From the NCBI RefSeq assembly GCF_005239225.2, contig NC_133297.1:11892147-11956146 (forward strand): a stretch of DNA of 64,000 bases. Direction: 5' to 3'. The notes beneath the pieces were generated by a model that ran no database searches, had not been told where the DNA came from, and saw only the letters and a list, made by a program, of their open reading frames with translations. Shown here piece after piece: positions 1-11,659 of the stretch. The position numbers and the translations under genes are program-made. Source of the stretch: Populus alba (taxonomy: Eukaryota; Streptophyta; Magnoliopsida; Malpighiales; Salicaceae). Positions within the stretch are counted from its first letter, which is position 1. Every line of letters starts with the position of its first letter.

Positions 1-888
1 GTAGTGGCTATTGGGTTTTGGTTGATTTGTGTTATTCAGGTCTGCATTGGCCTATCCATGCTTATTGAGTCTCAGTTGCCTAGAAAAAGAGAAGCCCTTT
101 ATTTGCTTTTGTGGGTGCTCAAGGAAGAATATCAAGGGGGTTAGCTTTGACACTCAGATGACTGCAAAGGTAAATGCCTTCCCTTTTTTTTTTCTCTCGA
201 AGGTTTCACATCTCTTTATCTGTCTCTTACTTGGATCATAAGAGATGCTTTTTGAGAACTTATTCCTTTTTGTCGTAGTTTTGAGATTTGTGATTTAACT
301 GTTCGTGACTTATGAGTCTGGGATTACTTTTTCGTTGAACTTTGATTTTGCACTGGTTTCTTGGGTCAGAGAGACATTTCTGGAAATGGGTTTTAGTTGA
401 TTTGTCAAATAGCTGGAGCGTAGAAGTTGTTTTCATGTTTGTACGCACTGCAGAAACCTTAAGGAACTGCCAATTGTTATGCAATTTAAATTCTTTAAAT
501 GTCCCGTGGACTCTCTCCTATCCCTTCTTTTGTTTAATTTCTCTTTGTTTGGTTCCTTTTAAATAGTTGTAGATGAAGCCAAGAATTTATTCTACTCAAT
601 TTCCAGTAGATTAATTTTCCTTTGTTTTCATTTCCTTGAGGTTTTAGTGTTAATCGGGAAAATAAAGCTCTTTTTTAATCAATACGTTGCTTCAGTTGTT
701 AACTTCAGAGAGTGCTGGACAAAACATTCATCTCGTATAAGAAGTTCAAAACTTCATCAGTTGGTCATCTTGATGTGTATTTACATCCATGACATTTTAT
801 CTTTGTCCAGGTGGATATCTGTTAATCTCTTGGTGTAAAGTCAGATTGCATAATACAGTTTTCAGTTGTGATTTCTGGAGGACCAGAG
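1..888 (+). other. 5' leader region of the receptor-like kinase gene, probably with a leader intron
   Basis: This stretch lies directly upstream of the kinase start codon and holds no convincing ORF. A plausible leader exon runs from about 40 (after a TTCAG acceptor-like site at 35-39) to 169. It is followed by a GT donor at 170-171 and a polypyrimidine plus CAG acceptor ending at 810. This would leave a second leader exon at 811-888 that joins the coding exon without a break. A leader intron before the start codon is an inference from splice-site appearance only; transcript data are needed to fix the 5' end, which may lie outside the window. Confidence 0.4.
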
Positions 889-3768
889 ATGTCATCTGAG
901 AGTTTGAATGCAGAACTATCAAAGAAGACATCGGTTTTTGGTCTGAAACTATGGGTTTTAATAGGAGTATCTGTAGGAGTGTTTATAATTTCTATTCTCT
1001 GTGCCTTATCTGCATGGGTTACATTTCGGAGGAAATCTAGGAGATCAGTGGACAAGTACTCGCATTCCAAAATACCAAATACATCAAAAGATATTAAGGT
1101 TGATAGGGTTGGGGTTCAAAATTTCGGCGATCACCCCGAAAGTTTATTCCTCACAGTCAATGATAAATTGAGTGACAAGAATTCAGAGAAAATGCAGGTT
1201 CATTTGGGAATGAGCAAATCTAGTGATCCTGACAATGCCAGTCAATGCAGCTCAATTTATCACCATGAGAGGGCATGCAGTTCCCATTCAGGGGAAGAAG
1301 GAAGCTCTGGGACTTTTCGAAAGCAATCTTCATTATCACACGCTGGACTTGTTACAGCCTCTCCCTTAATCGGCTTGCCAGAATTTTCACACCTTGGATG
1401 GGGCCACTGGTTTACACTTAGGGATCTTGAGTTTGCTACAAATAGTTTTGTAGCAGAGAATGTGCTTGGCGAGGGTGGATATGGAGTTGTATACAAGGGT
1501 ACACTAATAAATGGAACCGAGGTAGCAGTGAAGAAGCTTCTTAACAATTTGTAAGGATTCTTTAAAGATGTCACGTCTTACTTTTGTGATGCCAAAATCC
1601 ACTGCTGTATTAGTTTATCCAACAATTTTCTTTTGGATTGTGGTTTCAGGGGACAGGCAGAGAAGGAATTTAGGGTCGAAGTGGAGGCTATAGGTCATGT
1701 TCGACACAAGAATCTTGTGCGGCTTCTTGGCTACTGTATCGAAGGAGTTCACAGGTATGATGTTATTTTCTGCATTCCAGTCTCACACGAGTCTGCGGCA
1801 TGTGCTTCATGATTCTACCCTGGCATAGCTTCTTTGATCATCTTTGAGCTTGATTTTTTGCATAAAAAATTGATTTGCACAGGATGCTGGTGTATGAATA
1901 TGTGAATAATGGGAACTTAGAACAATGGCTGCATGGGGCAATGCATCATCATGGTATCCTTACTTGGGAGGCCCGCATGAAGGTTCTTCTCGGTACTGCT
2001 AAGGCGTAAGTTCTTAGCTCCATTCAAACCACATTTGTCCATTATTTCAAAAGGACCTCCATTAAATGTATAGATTGGACATTTTATTTTTTATTTACTT
2101 CATCTAAAGTGGTTATCTAGTTGTGGTTGATTTTTAACTCATTTCTCAAGGAAAACTTCAATAAAGGATGATGCCAGAAATGGAATTAGTATTTTCTTTC
2201 CCTGGATGTATATGCAAAGATGATGAAATTGTTTTGTAAACCTGAGGCAGGCTTGCTTATTTGCATGAAGCAATAGAACCAAAGGTTGTTCATCGAGACA
2301 TAAAATCCAGCAATATTTTGATTGATGACGAGTTTAACGCCAAGGTTTCTGATTTTGGGTTGGCCAAGCTCCTTGGTTCTGGAGAGAGTCATATCACAAC
2401 AAGAGTTATGGGTACATTTGGGTATGTGTACATTTTTTTTACTTGTGCAATAGTTTATGTCTCTATGGTGAGTATCTCTTGATGGGTGTCTCATTTGTGG
2501 AACTCAGTTACGTTGCACCAGAGTATGCTAACACAGGCTTACTAAATGAGAAGAGTGACATTTATAGCTTTGGAGTCCTGCTGCTAGAAGCAGTGACTGG
2601 AAGGGACCCTGTGGACTATGGCCGGCCAGCTAATGAGGTACCATATTCTTTGATGTATATTTGGGTACACACATCACATGCACCTTCTTTCGAAAAGAAT
2701 ATTAACCTTTTCTTCCAAGAGTTTTTCCTTAGTGCACATCACTTGCGTATGACAGGTTAATCTTCTTGAGTGGCTTAAAATGATGGTTGGGACAAGAAGA
2801 GCTGAGGAAGTTGTGGACCCAAATCTTGAAGTTAAACCAACAACACGTGCTTTAAAACGTGCTCTTTTGGTTGCACTAAGGTGTGTTGATCCTGATGCAG
2901 AAAGGAGACCTAAAATGACCCAAGTTGTAAGGATGCTTGAAGCTGATGAGTACCCGCTTCGTGAGGTATGATCTTTTATTTCTTTTCTTTTCTTTTCTTT
3001 TCATCCTTCTCCATTCAGCAGTTAATATTTTCATGGAAATTTGGGAATTTTAATTTTCTTTTCAGAAGGGTGCATAGCCTGTCATCCTGTTTTTGTGTGG
3101 AGTAACCTTTATAAGGTACTTGCTCTGGAAGGGATAGGTTTCCCCGGAAACTATCTATTGTGAGCTTCTTTCCTATTGCTCATTCTGCAAATTTCCTGAC
3201 CAAAGGATAGGTTGGACACTTGTGGTGGACACCTTTGTTGCTATATGAATCCGTCGAGGAAGATCTTGTTTTTCCTCACGCAAAGTTATAATATCTTCCA
3301 TTAATTATGACAACATATGATCCTTGAGTATGCATAATGAATAGGGCAGCTTTTGCATCATGGGTAATGCCATTTGGTTTTATTTTGAAGCCTACTCTTC
3401 CATGTGATATAGCTATATTCTGTGATAGCAATTGCTTCAGGGAGACGGTCTGCCCTATTTGCATTTGCTGTTCCATAGTCTGTCCCGGAGACTTATCTCA
3501 AATTATCCAGATGTTTTCTTGTCATTTATCAACTATTATATAAATCTGGATGTGAAGGGTTCAGAAACTCTTTTATTTTACCATGCTCATGATATTACAG
3601 CATTGCAGAGCTCATGAATTTGACCTGTACAATCCTTTGCAGGATCGGAGGAACAGAAAGACTCGGACTACTAGCATGGAAATTGAATCCATGAGAGAGG
3701 AATCAACAGAAAGTGAAAACAAGGGAGTGGATTCAGAAAGCCGTTTAGCTGAGAGAACTCATGGATAG
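889..3768 (+). CDS. Receptor-like serine/threonine protein kinase (At2g42960 / At5g18500 type)
   Basis: Membrane-anchored Ser/Thr kinase without a large ectodomain. Seven coding exons: 889-1550, 1650-1754, 1883-2005, 2251-2421, 2508-2637, 2756-2965 and 3643-3768. All introns are GT-AG, the phases agree, and the product is 508 aa. A short N-terminus precedes a membrane segment at about residues 21-46, then a basic stop-transfer (FRRKSRR) and a Ser-rich linker. The kinase domain has the glycine loop GEGGYG (from 194), catalytic lysine in VAVKK (215), HRD (311-313; RD kinase), DFG (331-333) and APE (357-359). All catalytic residues are present, so it should be active. The ATG at 889 is the first in frame before the membrane segment; an upstream GTG at 868 is not used. 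The short, basic C-terminus is typical of this subfamily. Ligand and substrates are not known from sequence. The assignment rests on the family-typical linker, kinase sequence and exon pattern. Confidence 0.93.
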
Positions 3769-5374
3769 GACCGACCGATGAGCACTATGGGGGAGAAGCA
3801 TTACCTTCTCATCCATTAAATTAAAAGATTTCAATAACTCATCGATAATACACAATCTAGATGTTTGTTTTCTTCCTGCATGGAAGAGGTGGCTTGGATC
3901 CAGTTTACTCATTTTGATCGTGGAGTGTTGGCCTTCGTTCCATACTGCCTTGGCACACTAATGAGGAGTCGCTTTCAATCCCATAAAAGAAGGGCAACTT
4001 GAGAGAGAAGAAAGAGAGAGGTGTACAGATGTTTGCTGAGGTTCAATGGGCTTTCTTTTCATTACAACGAGTATAATTATTTATGGTTCTCAAACTTTGT
4101 TGCTTACATGATTATTGTTCTTGGGATAGTGAATGATTATTTCCTTTCACTTTACACTTTTCCGTTTCCTTTCCTTTTTTTTTTTTTTTTTTTATTATGA
4201 AATATGATTTTCAATGATAAAAAACATGGTGTTTCACTGCCCCTCTTGCTCTTTATTCTGCAATGTTTTGCCGTTCGCTGCAGCACAATGATGCATGCTC
4301 CACTGTGCTTGATCTCTTCTCATCACTGCATTCTGTCATCTTTTCAGTGCCATTTAACGTACTATAATGACTTGTCCCTTGAGCATGTGGCGTAAAGTTG
4401 AGTTTTCTCAGTTGAGCTCCTTGCTCATGAGTAAATTATATACAAGTGGGATATCTGCTTCCATGTTTATGATGGTGATGTCGTGGAACTAATCAAATGT
4501 TTTTTTCTGACTCGTTTAGCATGCTATTGGATCCTTTATATCATATGAAATATATCCCAGATCTTTTCCTGTTCTCCTACTCATAGGCGTGAGGAGGTGA
4601 TGGTAAAAGTTCACTTTGGTCCTTGAAGTCTTTGTTTTTCCAATCTGATCTCTGGAGTTATGTGATTTTTATGAATTAATTAATTATTTTTTCATACAGC
4701 CACATTAAGTTTTTGCTTAAAAACACATGCTACTAATAATTTTTTTGTATATATAGAAAAATAAATTATTGAGAAACTTGTGTTTTTTATTTTAATTACC
4801 TTTGATTTTTATTAAATAATGACGTTAATAAGAAATATTTTTTTGTCAAAACAAAGAATAAAGCATAAATAAATAATATGCATTTCAATTTAAGAAATAC
4901 GTTCTTTCCTTCAATCAATTATCATTTTTTCTTCCACGTCCTGTTTTCTTGACAATTCCTTCGGATCTAAGTTTGAATTCAGAGGATCCCAGCTTCTGAC
5001 TTTCTTATTTTTTTTGTCCAATAATGGACATGCAACGGTCTGATTCCGGAAATTATCCTCGGGATGGTGTTGAGAGGCCCCCTCGTAGTAGTTCCATTTG
5101 CTTAGGTCATCTTTATGCTATTTTTTGTATGGTAAGAAAAGGTCACCTGCACGCTGTACTGTGCCAGGCCTGCAGTAATCGGTACCAGTTCTTGAGGTGG
5201 TTCTGAGCAGCCTTGATTTTCAGGCTGCTTTTGTACGTTGTGTTAATTGACCGGTGCAATGAATCATAATCACACCTGTATAATTTTGTAAGGCTTTTCC
5301 TCGAGAGTACTTTATTTATACAGCTAGAAAGTCTATCTATGCACATGTTTTTAGCATGGTAGCCAGTATAATAA

Positions 5375-5575
5375 TGATTGCTTTTTAAATAATTTTTTTG
5401 TATTAAAATATATGTTAATAATATTTTTTTATTTTTTTAAAAATTATTTTTGATATCATTATATCAAAACGATTCAAAAAATATAAATCATATTAAATTT
5501 TAGCAAAATAAAAAAAAAATTTCAAAATTTTTGGGAACGCAGGTTGAACTGTGTTCCCAAACACTGTCTTAGACG
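5375..5575 (+). repeat. Copy of the dispersed AT-rich repeat, about 200 bp
   Basis: This copy has the family order: a TTTTTAAAT start, ATTAAAATATAT, a T-rich block, TTTTTGATATCA, TATCAAAACGATTC, then AAATTTCAAAATTTTTGGGAACGC. It ends in GTTCCCAAACAC, a variant of the usual GAAACGCAAAAACAAA end. It has no coding potential. Confidence 0.55.
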
Positions 5576-7314
5576 CTGCTAGTTGCGTTTTCTTTCCTTT
5601 TTTTAAAAAAAGAAAAAGAAAAATACCATTATCAAGCAAGTTTTTATTTGCAGAAAGATGGTAGCTCCGCTGTCAACACCATTTCTACCGTCACAGAAAG
5701 TATAAATGACTGATAAAATACGAGCAGCAACCATCGTTCAATTTTACTATGATTACATCTCTAGTTTATTATGATCATGAACTCCTCCTCTACCACCATT
5801 ATTGCCTCTGTGCATGCTATGACCTGCCATTTTATTAGCATCATCATGTTTATTCACTTGCTGTTAATAAAATAATCACCAGCCTCCCACCATCGATTTA
5901 GTACTTCTATGACTATCATCGTCTCTATCAGCAACATTACTACCCTTACCATAGTTCTTGCTGCGGCTGCTGTCGCGCCGCTGTCTTTAGCATGCTGCCA
6001 ACCGGAGCCACCTCGTTGCTGCGTCCCAAAACTGCATTATGCTGTTATTACCATTTGCGATATATATATATAGTAACTAGTAATAATGTATTATGCTGTC
6101 AAATCACATCCATATAAAACCTTTTCCCTTTATTTTCTAAAACGAAAGGCCAAAAGTTTTTAGAAACCCACAAAAAAAAGAAATAGTGTCAAACCGATCC
6201 ATATGTTTTCCTTTCTGTTTTGGGATTTTTTTTCCAAGAGTGATAAAGAAAGAAGAAAAGCTAACTGCACCTTTTAAAACACTCTTTAATTATCAAAACA
6301 ATTAAAAGAATTGGACTGGTTTAGCTGTTCATATGAACAATTAACCATGATAATATTTTCTAATTATTTGATAATATGAACAATTACCGCTGTCTTCATG
6401 AAGGTTGCGGGTTTGAACATTGGTGGTGACAATATTTTATGTTATGTTATAGACCATATGTTATCTATGTTTCTCTGTTTAAAGAAAAAGGGGTGGATGC
6501 CGTCCAGTGTAAAAAGCCAAAAAAAATAAATTAATAGAGATCGGGTGAGCGGGTTTGTCTCCGACCCATGCACCTGAAAATTTTTTGTAACAGACCCAAT
6601 GAATTTCTTTTCGTTAGTCATCTGGTTATTTATTGCCTTTTTTAATATATTTTTTATTATTTAATATTAGGTTTCATCGGATTTTATCATCCATTATTAA
6701 GTTAATTGTGAATTATTTTTTGTATTTTTATCATATGATAAAATTTAAAATAATAATCAACCCAATAAAGCACATAACTCAGGTTACATGCCCGGGTTTA
6801 ATAGATGAACTTAATTTTTTTTTCTTTGGACCTATCAAATTGATAAAATCATGTCAATATAATTCTTACATTATTTAATTTAAAATCTGAAACTAAATAA
6901 AAAATTAATTTGGAATTCTTTAATCTTAAATTATTATACTAAATTTAATAACAATATTGAAAAGTTATCAGTCTAGATATTATTTTTATCCATGCCAATT
7001 TTTTTAATCCAAGCCACGACAATAATGCAGGAAATAACAAGTCATGATCTATTGCATTTGGTAACTTTTCCTTTTATTCGGATTAAGCTAAAAATGGGAC
7101 TCAAATATTTAATTAATTAAAAAAGAATTCTTAATAAAATCTTTACATAATAGAAATAACCCTAACAAAAGCTTTCTTAGTTTATTCCACATTATTCTGC
7201 CATGAAATTTTTAAAAGGAACCCAATTCTTGCATCCATGATTTTTTTTTTCTGGAAAGAATATTTCATTAAATACTTAATTTTAGTGATATGAAATAGTT
7301 ATTTTTTGTCTGTT

Positions 7315-7363
7315 TGAAAATGTGGTTACAGTTATTTTTTAAAGTGTTTTTTACTTAAAAATA

Positions 7364-7406
<43 letters not shown>

Positions 7407-7545
7407 TTTTTAAAATTATTTTTAACATCAGCACATCAAAATGATATGAAAACACTAAAAAAATATTAATTTAAAGAAAAGAAAAGATTAGAAAAATTTA
7501 AAAAAAAATTTAAAATATTTTTGAAACGCAAAAACAAATATCACT
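7315..7545 (+). repeat. Copy of the dispersed AT-rich repeat with both ends visible
   Basis: This is the best-preserved copy. It starts TGTTTGAAAATGTGGTTACAG, continues TTTTTTAAAGTGTTTTTTAC, is interrupted by an (AT)n expansion (about 7369-7402), then has AACATCAGCACATCAAAATGA and ends TTTTTGAAACGCAAAAACAAA. The outermost bases (TGTTTG and CAAA) form a very short inverted repeat, as expected of a MITE-like element, but I see no certain target-site duplication. Confidence 0.6.
7369..7402. repeat. (AT)n microsatellite
   Basis: Uninterrupted AT dinucleotides inside the repeat copy at 7315-7545. They probably arose by slippage in that element's ATTAATATAT core. Confidence 0.9.
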
Positions 7546-8529
7546 AGATAGGGATTTGATTTTATTTTTTATCTTGCTCACTTTCCCAAATAGTCGAAAA
7601 ATAAAATGCTTCAACTCACAGTTTTGAGAGAAGAAGAAAATCAGAAAAAGAAAAGGAGAGGAAAAAACCTTCACCGCGACATCTCTAATTGAAGTCGCAT
7701 CTCTGTTCCCAGGATCAGAAGTTCAGAACGACTTGAGAAAAAACAGAAGGGCTCGATCGATAAGCTTCAAACGAGCAATTGTCCACTTGGATGATTACCT
7801 CCTTCTAGACTGAAATGGTATTTGGGCCTTGGGACTTTCTTATTTGTTTGGTATTTGGGCCTAGGGCTTATGACTTTCTTATTTGTTGACCCATTCTTGA
7901 ACAGGGTGCTCTCAGGCCTTACTGCCTCGGCATTTTGAAACTGATAAACTCAAGTTTGTTATCAGATAGGCCCAATATCGAGACCCAGACATACTCTTGA
8001 CCACAGGAAAAAAAAATAAAAAATTGCATCATGCAAAAGCTTACACAGAGGTTCACAGGTAATCCAATTAGACTATTTGCAGTAGAGACAAGAGCAAGTT
8101 ACTTTAATTTCTATTATTATTTCTCATTTTATTCATGTATTCCTTCTTCTTCTTCTGTTTTATCAACAACCAGAATATATATATACAATCGAGTTGTTTG
8201 TGTCAATATCAAGATAAAAAAATAAGAGAAACAAATTCAAAACAGTACAAATCTTAAACAACCTTGCAGAAGATATTCTTATTAATGGATGGTGCTATGG
8301 TGTCTTTTCCCCATTTTAGTGAAAGAAGCATAATCATATATGGGTGTTTTGTTTTAGTATGTGCACAGCTCATTAATTTACACAAACCTAGCGTATTTGA
8401 TATATATATATATATAAACATGAAAATAACTACACTTTAGGATAGGATGGGTAGTTTGTGTCAATATCAAGATAAAAAAAAAATGTGAATATAATCGGGT
8501 GATAAAATTTTTCTTTGCTTATAAGAAGA

Positions 8530-8865
8530 TACGGTAATAGTAATGGTGATGGTAATTATAATAATAGTAGTAGTAGCAACACAATAGTGGCGGTAACAAC
8601 AACTACAACACCCTTCAAATTCAAGTTTATATTTTTTTTGTTATTTCAATAATAATAATGGTAATAATAATAGTAATAATAGTGGTGGTACGATGATGAT
8701 TATGATGATAATGATAATGGTAGTGGTGGTGATTGTGATTATGATAATAATAATAATAATAATGTGGTGGTGATAGTGGTAGTAGTAATAATAATAATAA
8801 TAACAATAATAATAATGATACTAATAGTAATGATAATAACATTGATAATTAATGATAATGAAACT
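8530..8865. repeat. Degenerate trinucleotide repeat field (ATA/ATG/GTG/GTA units)
   Basis: About 330 bases are built almost wholly of triplets such as AAT, ATG, GTG, GTA and GAT, with one non-repetitive interruption near 8608-8646. The triplet phase is largely kept while the third base varies. The complementary strand gives an open frame of Leu, Tyr, His and Asn runs at 8627-8842, which is an artefact of the repeat and not a gene. Confidence 0.85.
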
Positions 8866-11281
8866 GGTAAAAAAAAAACAACTAAAAAGAAAAGAGGTTT
8901 CTCTGTAGCCATATAGACAATCCACTATATATTCACTACAATAGTCAAGTGACGTCTATAGCCTTCCTAAAAAAAATAGTTGCCTTGGAGCCAATAGTGT
9001 TTATGTATTTTCACATTGTTTATTAGTCATTGTAGATTTTGGTTGGGGGTATTTGTCTATTCTATATTTTAATTAAAGTAAAATAACAAAAATACCCTTA
9101 GGGATAAAAGAATCGATACAATAGGTGCAACGGTATCTTTGTATTTTTTTATATATAAATAATCAAATTACACATAGGCCATTGAATCCAAGAAATGTAA
9201 GTAATAGGGGTTAGGGGTATTAAGCTCTTTTAGCCTCAGTTTTTTCTCTTGTCAATTGTAGGTTTGATGGATGGTGATAACATAATTTAGTATTTAAATA
9301 ATATTTTAAAATTTTAAAAAACTATTAGCACATGTGTTTTGGGCGGTGTGTATGGCTGCTTTCGACGGTAAAAAATAGGTTTTTATCATGTAATTTTATT
9401 ATTCGTTGTCTTTTTTTTCATTATGAGATTGCATGTTGTCAAAAAATTAGCAATGTTGTCTTAGTATTAATTAACATTGTTACACATTTATTATGACGTG
9501 TTTTTTATGTTATTTTTTAATCTCATTTCAATATATAAACATTATATTTTTGTATAAAAAAATAATTCACTTAAAACTTAAAACAAAGCATGAGCACCAA
9601 GCTAGTATTAGTTATTTCATCACGTCACCATTAATCCCACAAATTTCCTAATGCTCATTGTCAATGAAACAGTTCACACCAAGATATTTCTCGAATGCAA
9701 TATTTTCAACTCGGTTTCTTGAGATTCGTCGGAATGGGAACATGAAGACTTGCATAGATTTTGTGTTAAAAAAATTCAGTGTCATTGCCAAAATTTGGCA
9801 GGTTCGTCAATGAATAAGGACACGCCCTACAAATCCCAGCTACTGCGTGAATTTAATAATGCCATTGTATGAAATATATATAAATCCGCCGATAAATCTA
9901 TTAGTATTAAGCGAATTTTTAATAGTGATTATGTTCTTTGAGAAAAAAATTAAGTAATGATCAGTGATTGGGAATTTGAATATGTTTTTTTTATCGGATT
10001 CGAGTTGATTTTGACTCTTGAAATCGATGAAGAGCTTTAACAATACAATATTTCGGAGACATTAATTTAAAAAGAAGCAAATTATTCGGACTCTACCGCT
10101 GCTGCTATATTAAATTGACCTCCCTACGTCCTTCTACTTGTGGTTACTGAAAACCACTAGTTGCGTATGGTAGGTGTGATAAAGTCTGAAAATTTGATTT
10201 ATATATATATATTTTTTGATATATTTTATTAAGTATTTTTATTAAAAAAAAATTTAAACTGATAATGTTTTAATTAACAGAATCTTAAATTAATATTAAA
10301 GAACCTTTTAACTAAAAAAATTAAATAATGAGACGGAGAGGTTGTTCCATGGGCATTTAAAAAAGGCCCCTGTATCCATTCCTCTTCTCAAGTCTGCTTT
10401 AGTATATAAAAGACAAAGATGCTAGACCTATACATTCATTTTTCTTTAATTTCTTAGACTGAACAATTTCGACAAGCGTGTTTTGGTTAGGATTTCAAGA
10501 AAACCTAATTATTACATGTCTCTGTCGCTTGTCTAAAATTGTTTCTGTTCGAACAAGTGGAAGTTGAACTCGTCGGATTAAATCATTTATCTCGATTCCT
10601 TCTCGGGTTCTCGTACATGACTTACCCTCCCAGTAGACATATATTATAGCAAATTAAGCTTTTGATTTTGACTGTACCACGGGAATGTATTTGGGGTCAC
10701 TATATATAAATTTTAATGTCTATACATTATATGATATATCTCTTCAATGCTCCTATTAATTACCATATGTTTTTTTGGGACAAGTACTGATAAATTTTTC
10801 ATGGAAAATCTTTTCTTTTTTAATCTTTATTCTTATATTTTCTACCTCACATGCAAAGCATATAATATTCAACTTCACCTGTACTGAAAGTCAATTTAAA
10901 AACATGAAAGATTATGCATGGTTTGACAAAAACTTGGGAAGGCAAGAAAAAAGAGAGTAAAGGAAGCATTAGCCCCCGGCATTTATATTCGCTAGTCGTG
11001 ACAATTACAGAAGAATATCATTAAATTTACTAGGAAAAAGAAGAGAACTTTCAAAATGGAAAAAAACTTTTGACAAGAAGAAATAAATTGTCAAAGCCAA
11101 ATATATATATTCAAATTGAAAAGTAATTACGACTATCCATTCTCCTTACACAGCATAGCAGGATCAAATTGATCATTTACAAGTAAAGGAGACAGCCATC
11201 TCCGATATATATTTGCAATTTCACAGCCCCGTCATGATCGAAAAGCTATGTACCGAATTAATTGCACTTGCATATATACAC

Positions 11282-11347
11282 AACACACACACACACACAC
11301 CAACATATATATATATAGACACACACACGCACGCACGCACGCACGCA
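11282..11347. repeat. Compound microsatellite (CA)n-(TA)n-(CA)n-(CGCA)n
   Basis: Runs of CA, TA, CA and CGCA follow each other, about 310 bases past the WRKY stop codon on that gene's downstream side. No function is visible. Confidence 0.9.
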
Positions 11348-11659
11348 ATTTCACCTCCCTGTCCAATATATAAACGCAATTCTAATTAAATTGAGTGCAG
11401 TCCTACCAGCACCGTCTCCCGTCGTCACTTAATGCTCTCATTTCCAGTTTGGCAAGCAAACTGCCATTCCTATGAAGGGAAACCCCATCATTCATTTTTT
11501 GACAAAAGCGAATAGGGTTTTTATAGAATCAATGAGAATATAAAATCCAGTTGCCTGAAAGATGCATTCAATGCTCTATGGGAGCACCATACTGGTATAT
11601 TAGCTCATCCACGGGAATCTAAGTACACTAAAGAAAGAGAGAGGATATCGGGGGGCAGT

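Larger units (their letters stand above)
3769..11659. other. Intergenic region between the kinase gene and the WRKY gene
   Basis: There is no convincing gene in this stretch. About 3769-4100 is probably kinase 3' UTR. A T-run lies near 4170-4192. The rest is AT-rich, with two copies of the dispersed AT-rich repeat (about 5375-5575 and 7315-7545), an (AT)n tract, a degenerate triplet-repeat field near 8.5-8.9 kb and a compound CA/TA/CACG microsatellite near 11.3 kb. A less AT-rich patch at about 4970-5350 contains a 60-codon ORF without family resemblance; it may belong to an unannotated transcript. Short ORFs at 6633 and 9840 look random. Confidence 0.6.

Noticed and set aside
868..888. Seven extra N-terminal codons on the kinase from a GTG
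   Set aside because: GTG is not a normal plant start, and the ATG at 889 comes first and gives a standard N-terminus.
5024..5206. 60-codon ORF in a less AT-rich patch downstream of the kinase gene
   Set aside because: No recognisable domain and no clear splice partners; kept only as a note in the intergenic entry.
6395..6425. Box-B-like GGGTTTGAAC as evidence of a tRNA or SINE
   Set aside because: No matching A box at proper spacing and no cloverleaf.
8627..8842. Minus-strand ORF of Leu, Tyr and His runs
   Set aside because: It is a translation of the degenerate triplet repeat, not a gene.
10775..10960. 61-codon ORF with a signal-peptide-like start
   Set aside because: It begins with TTG, the only ATG lies near its end, no family is recognised and the DNA around is random AT-rich spacer.
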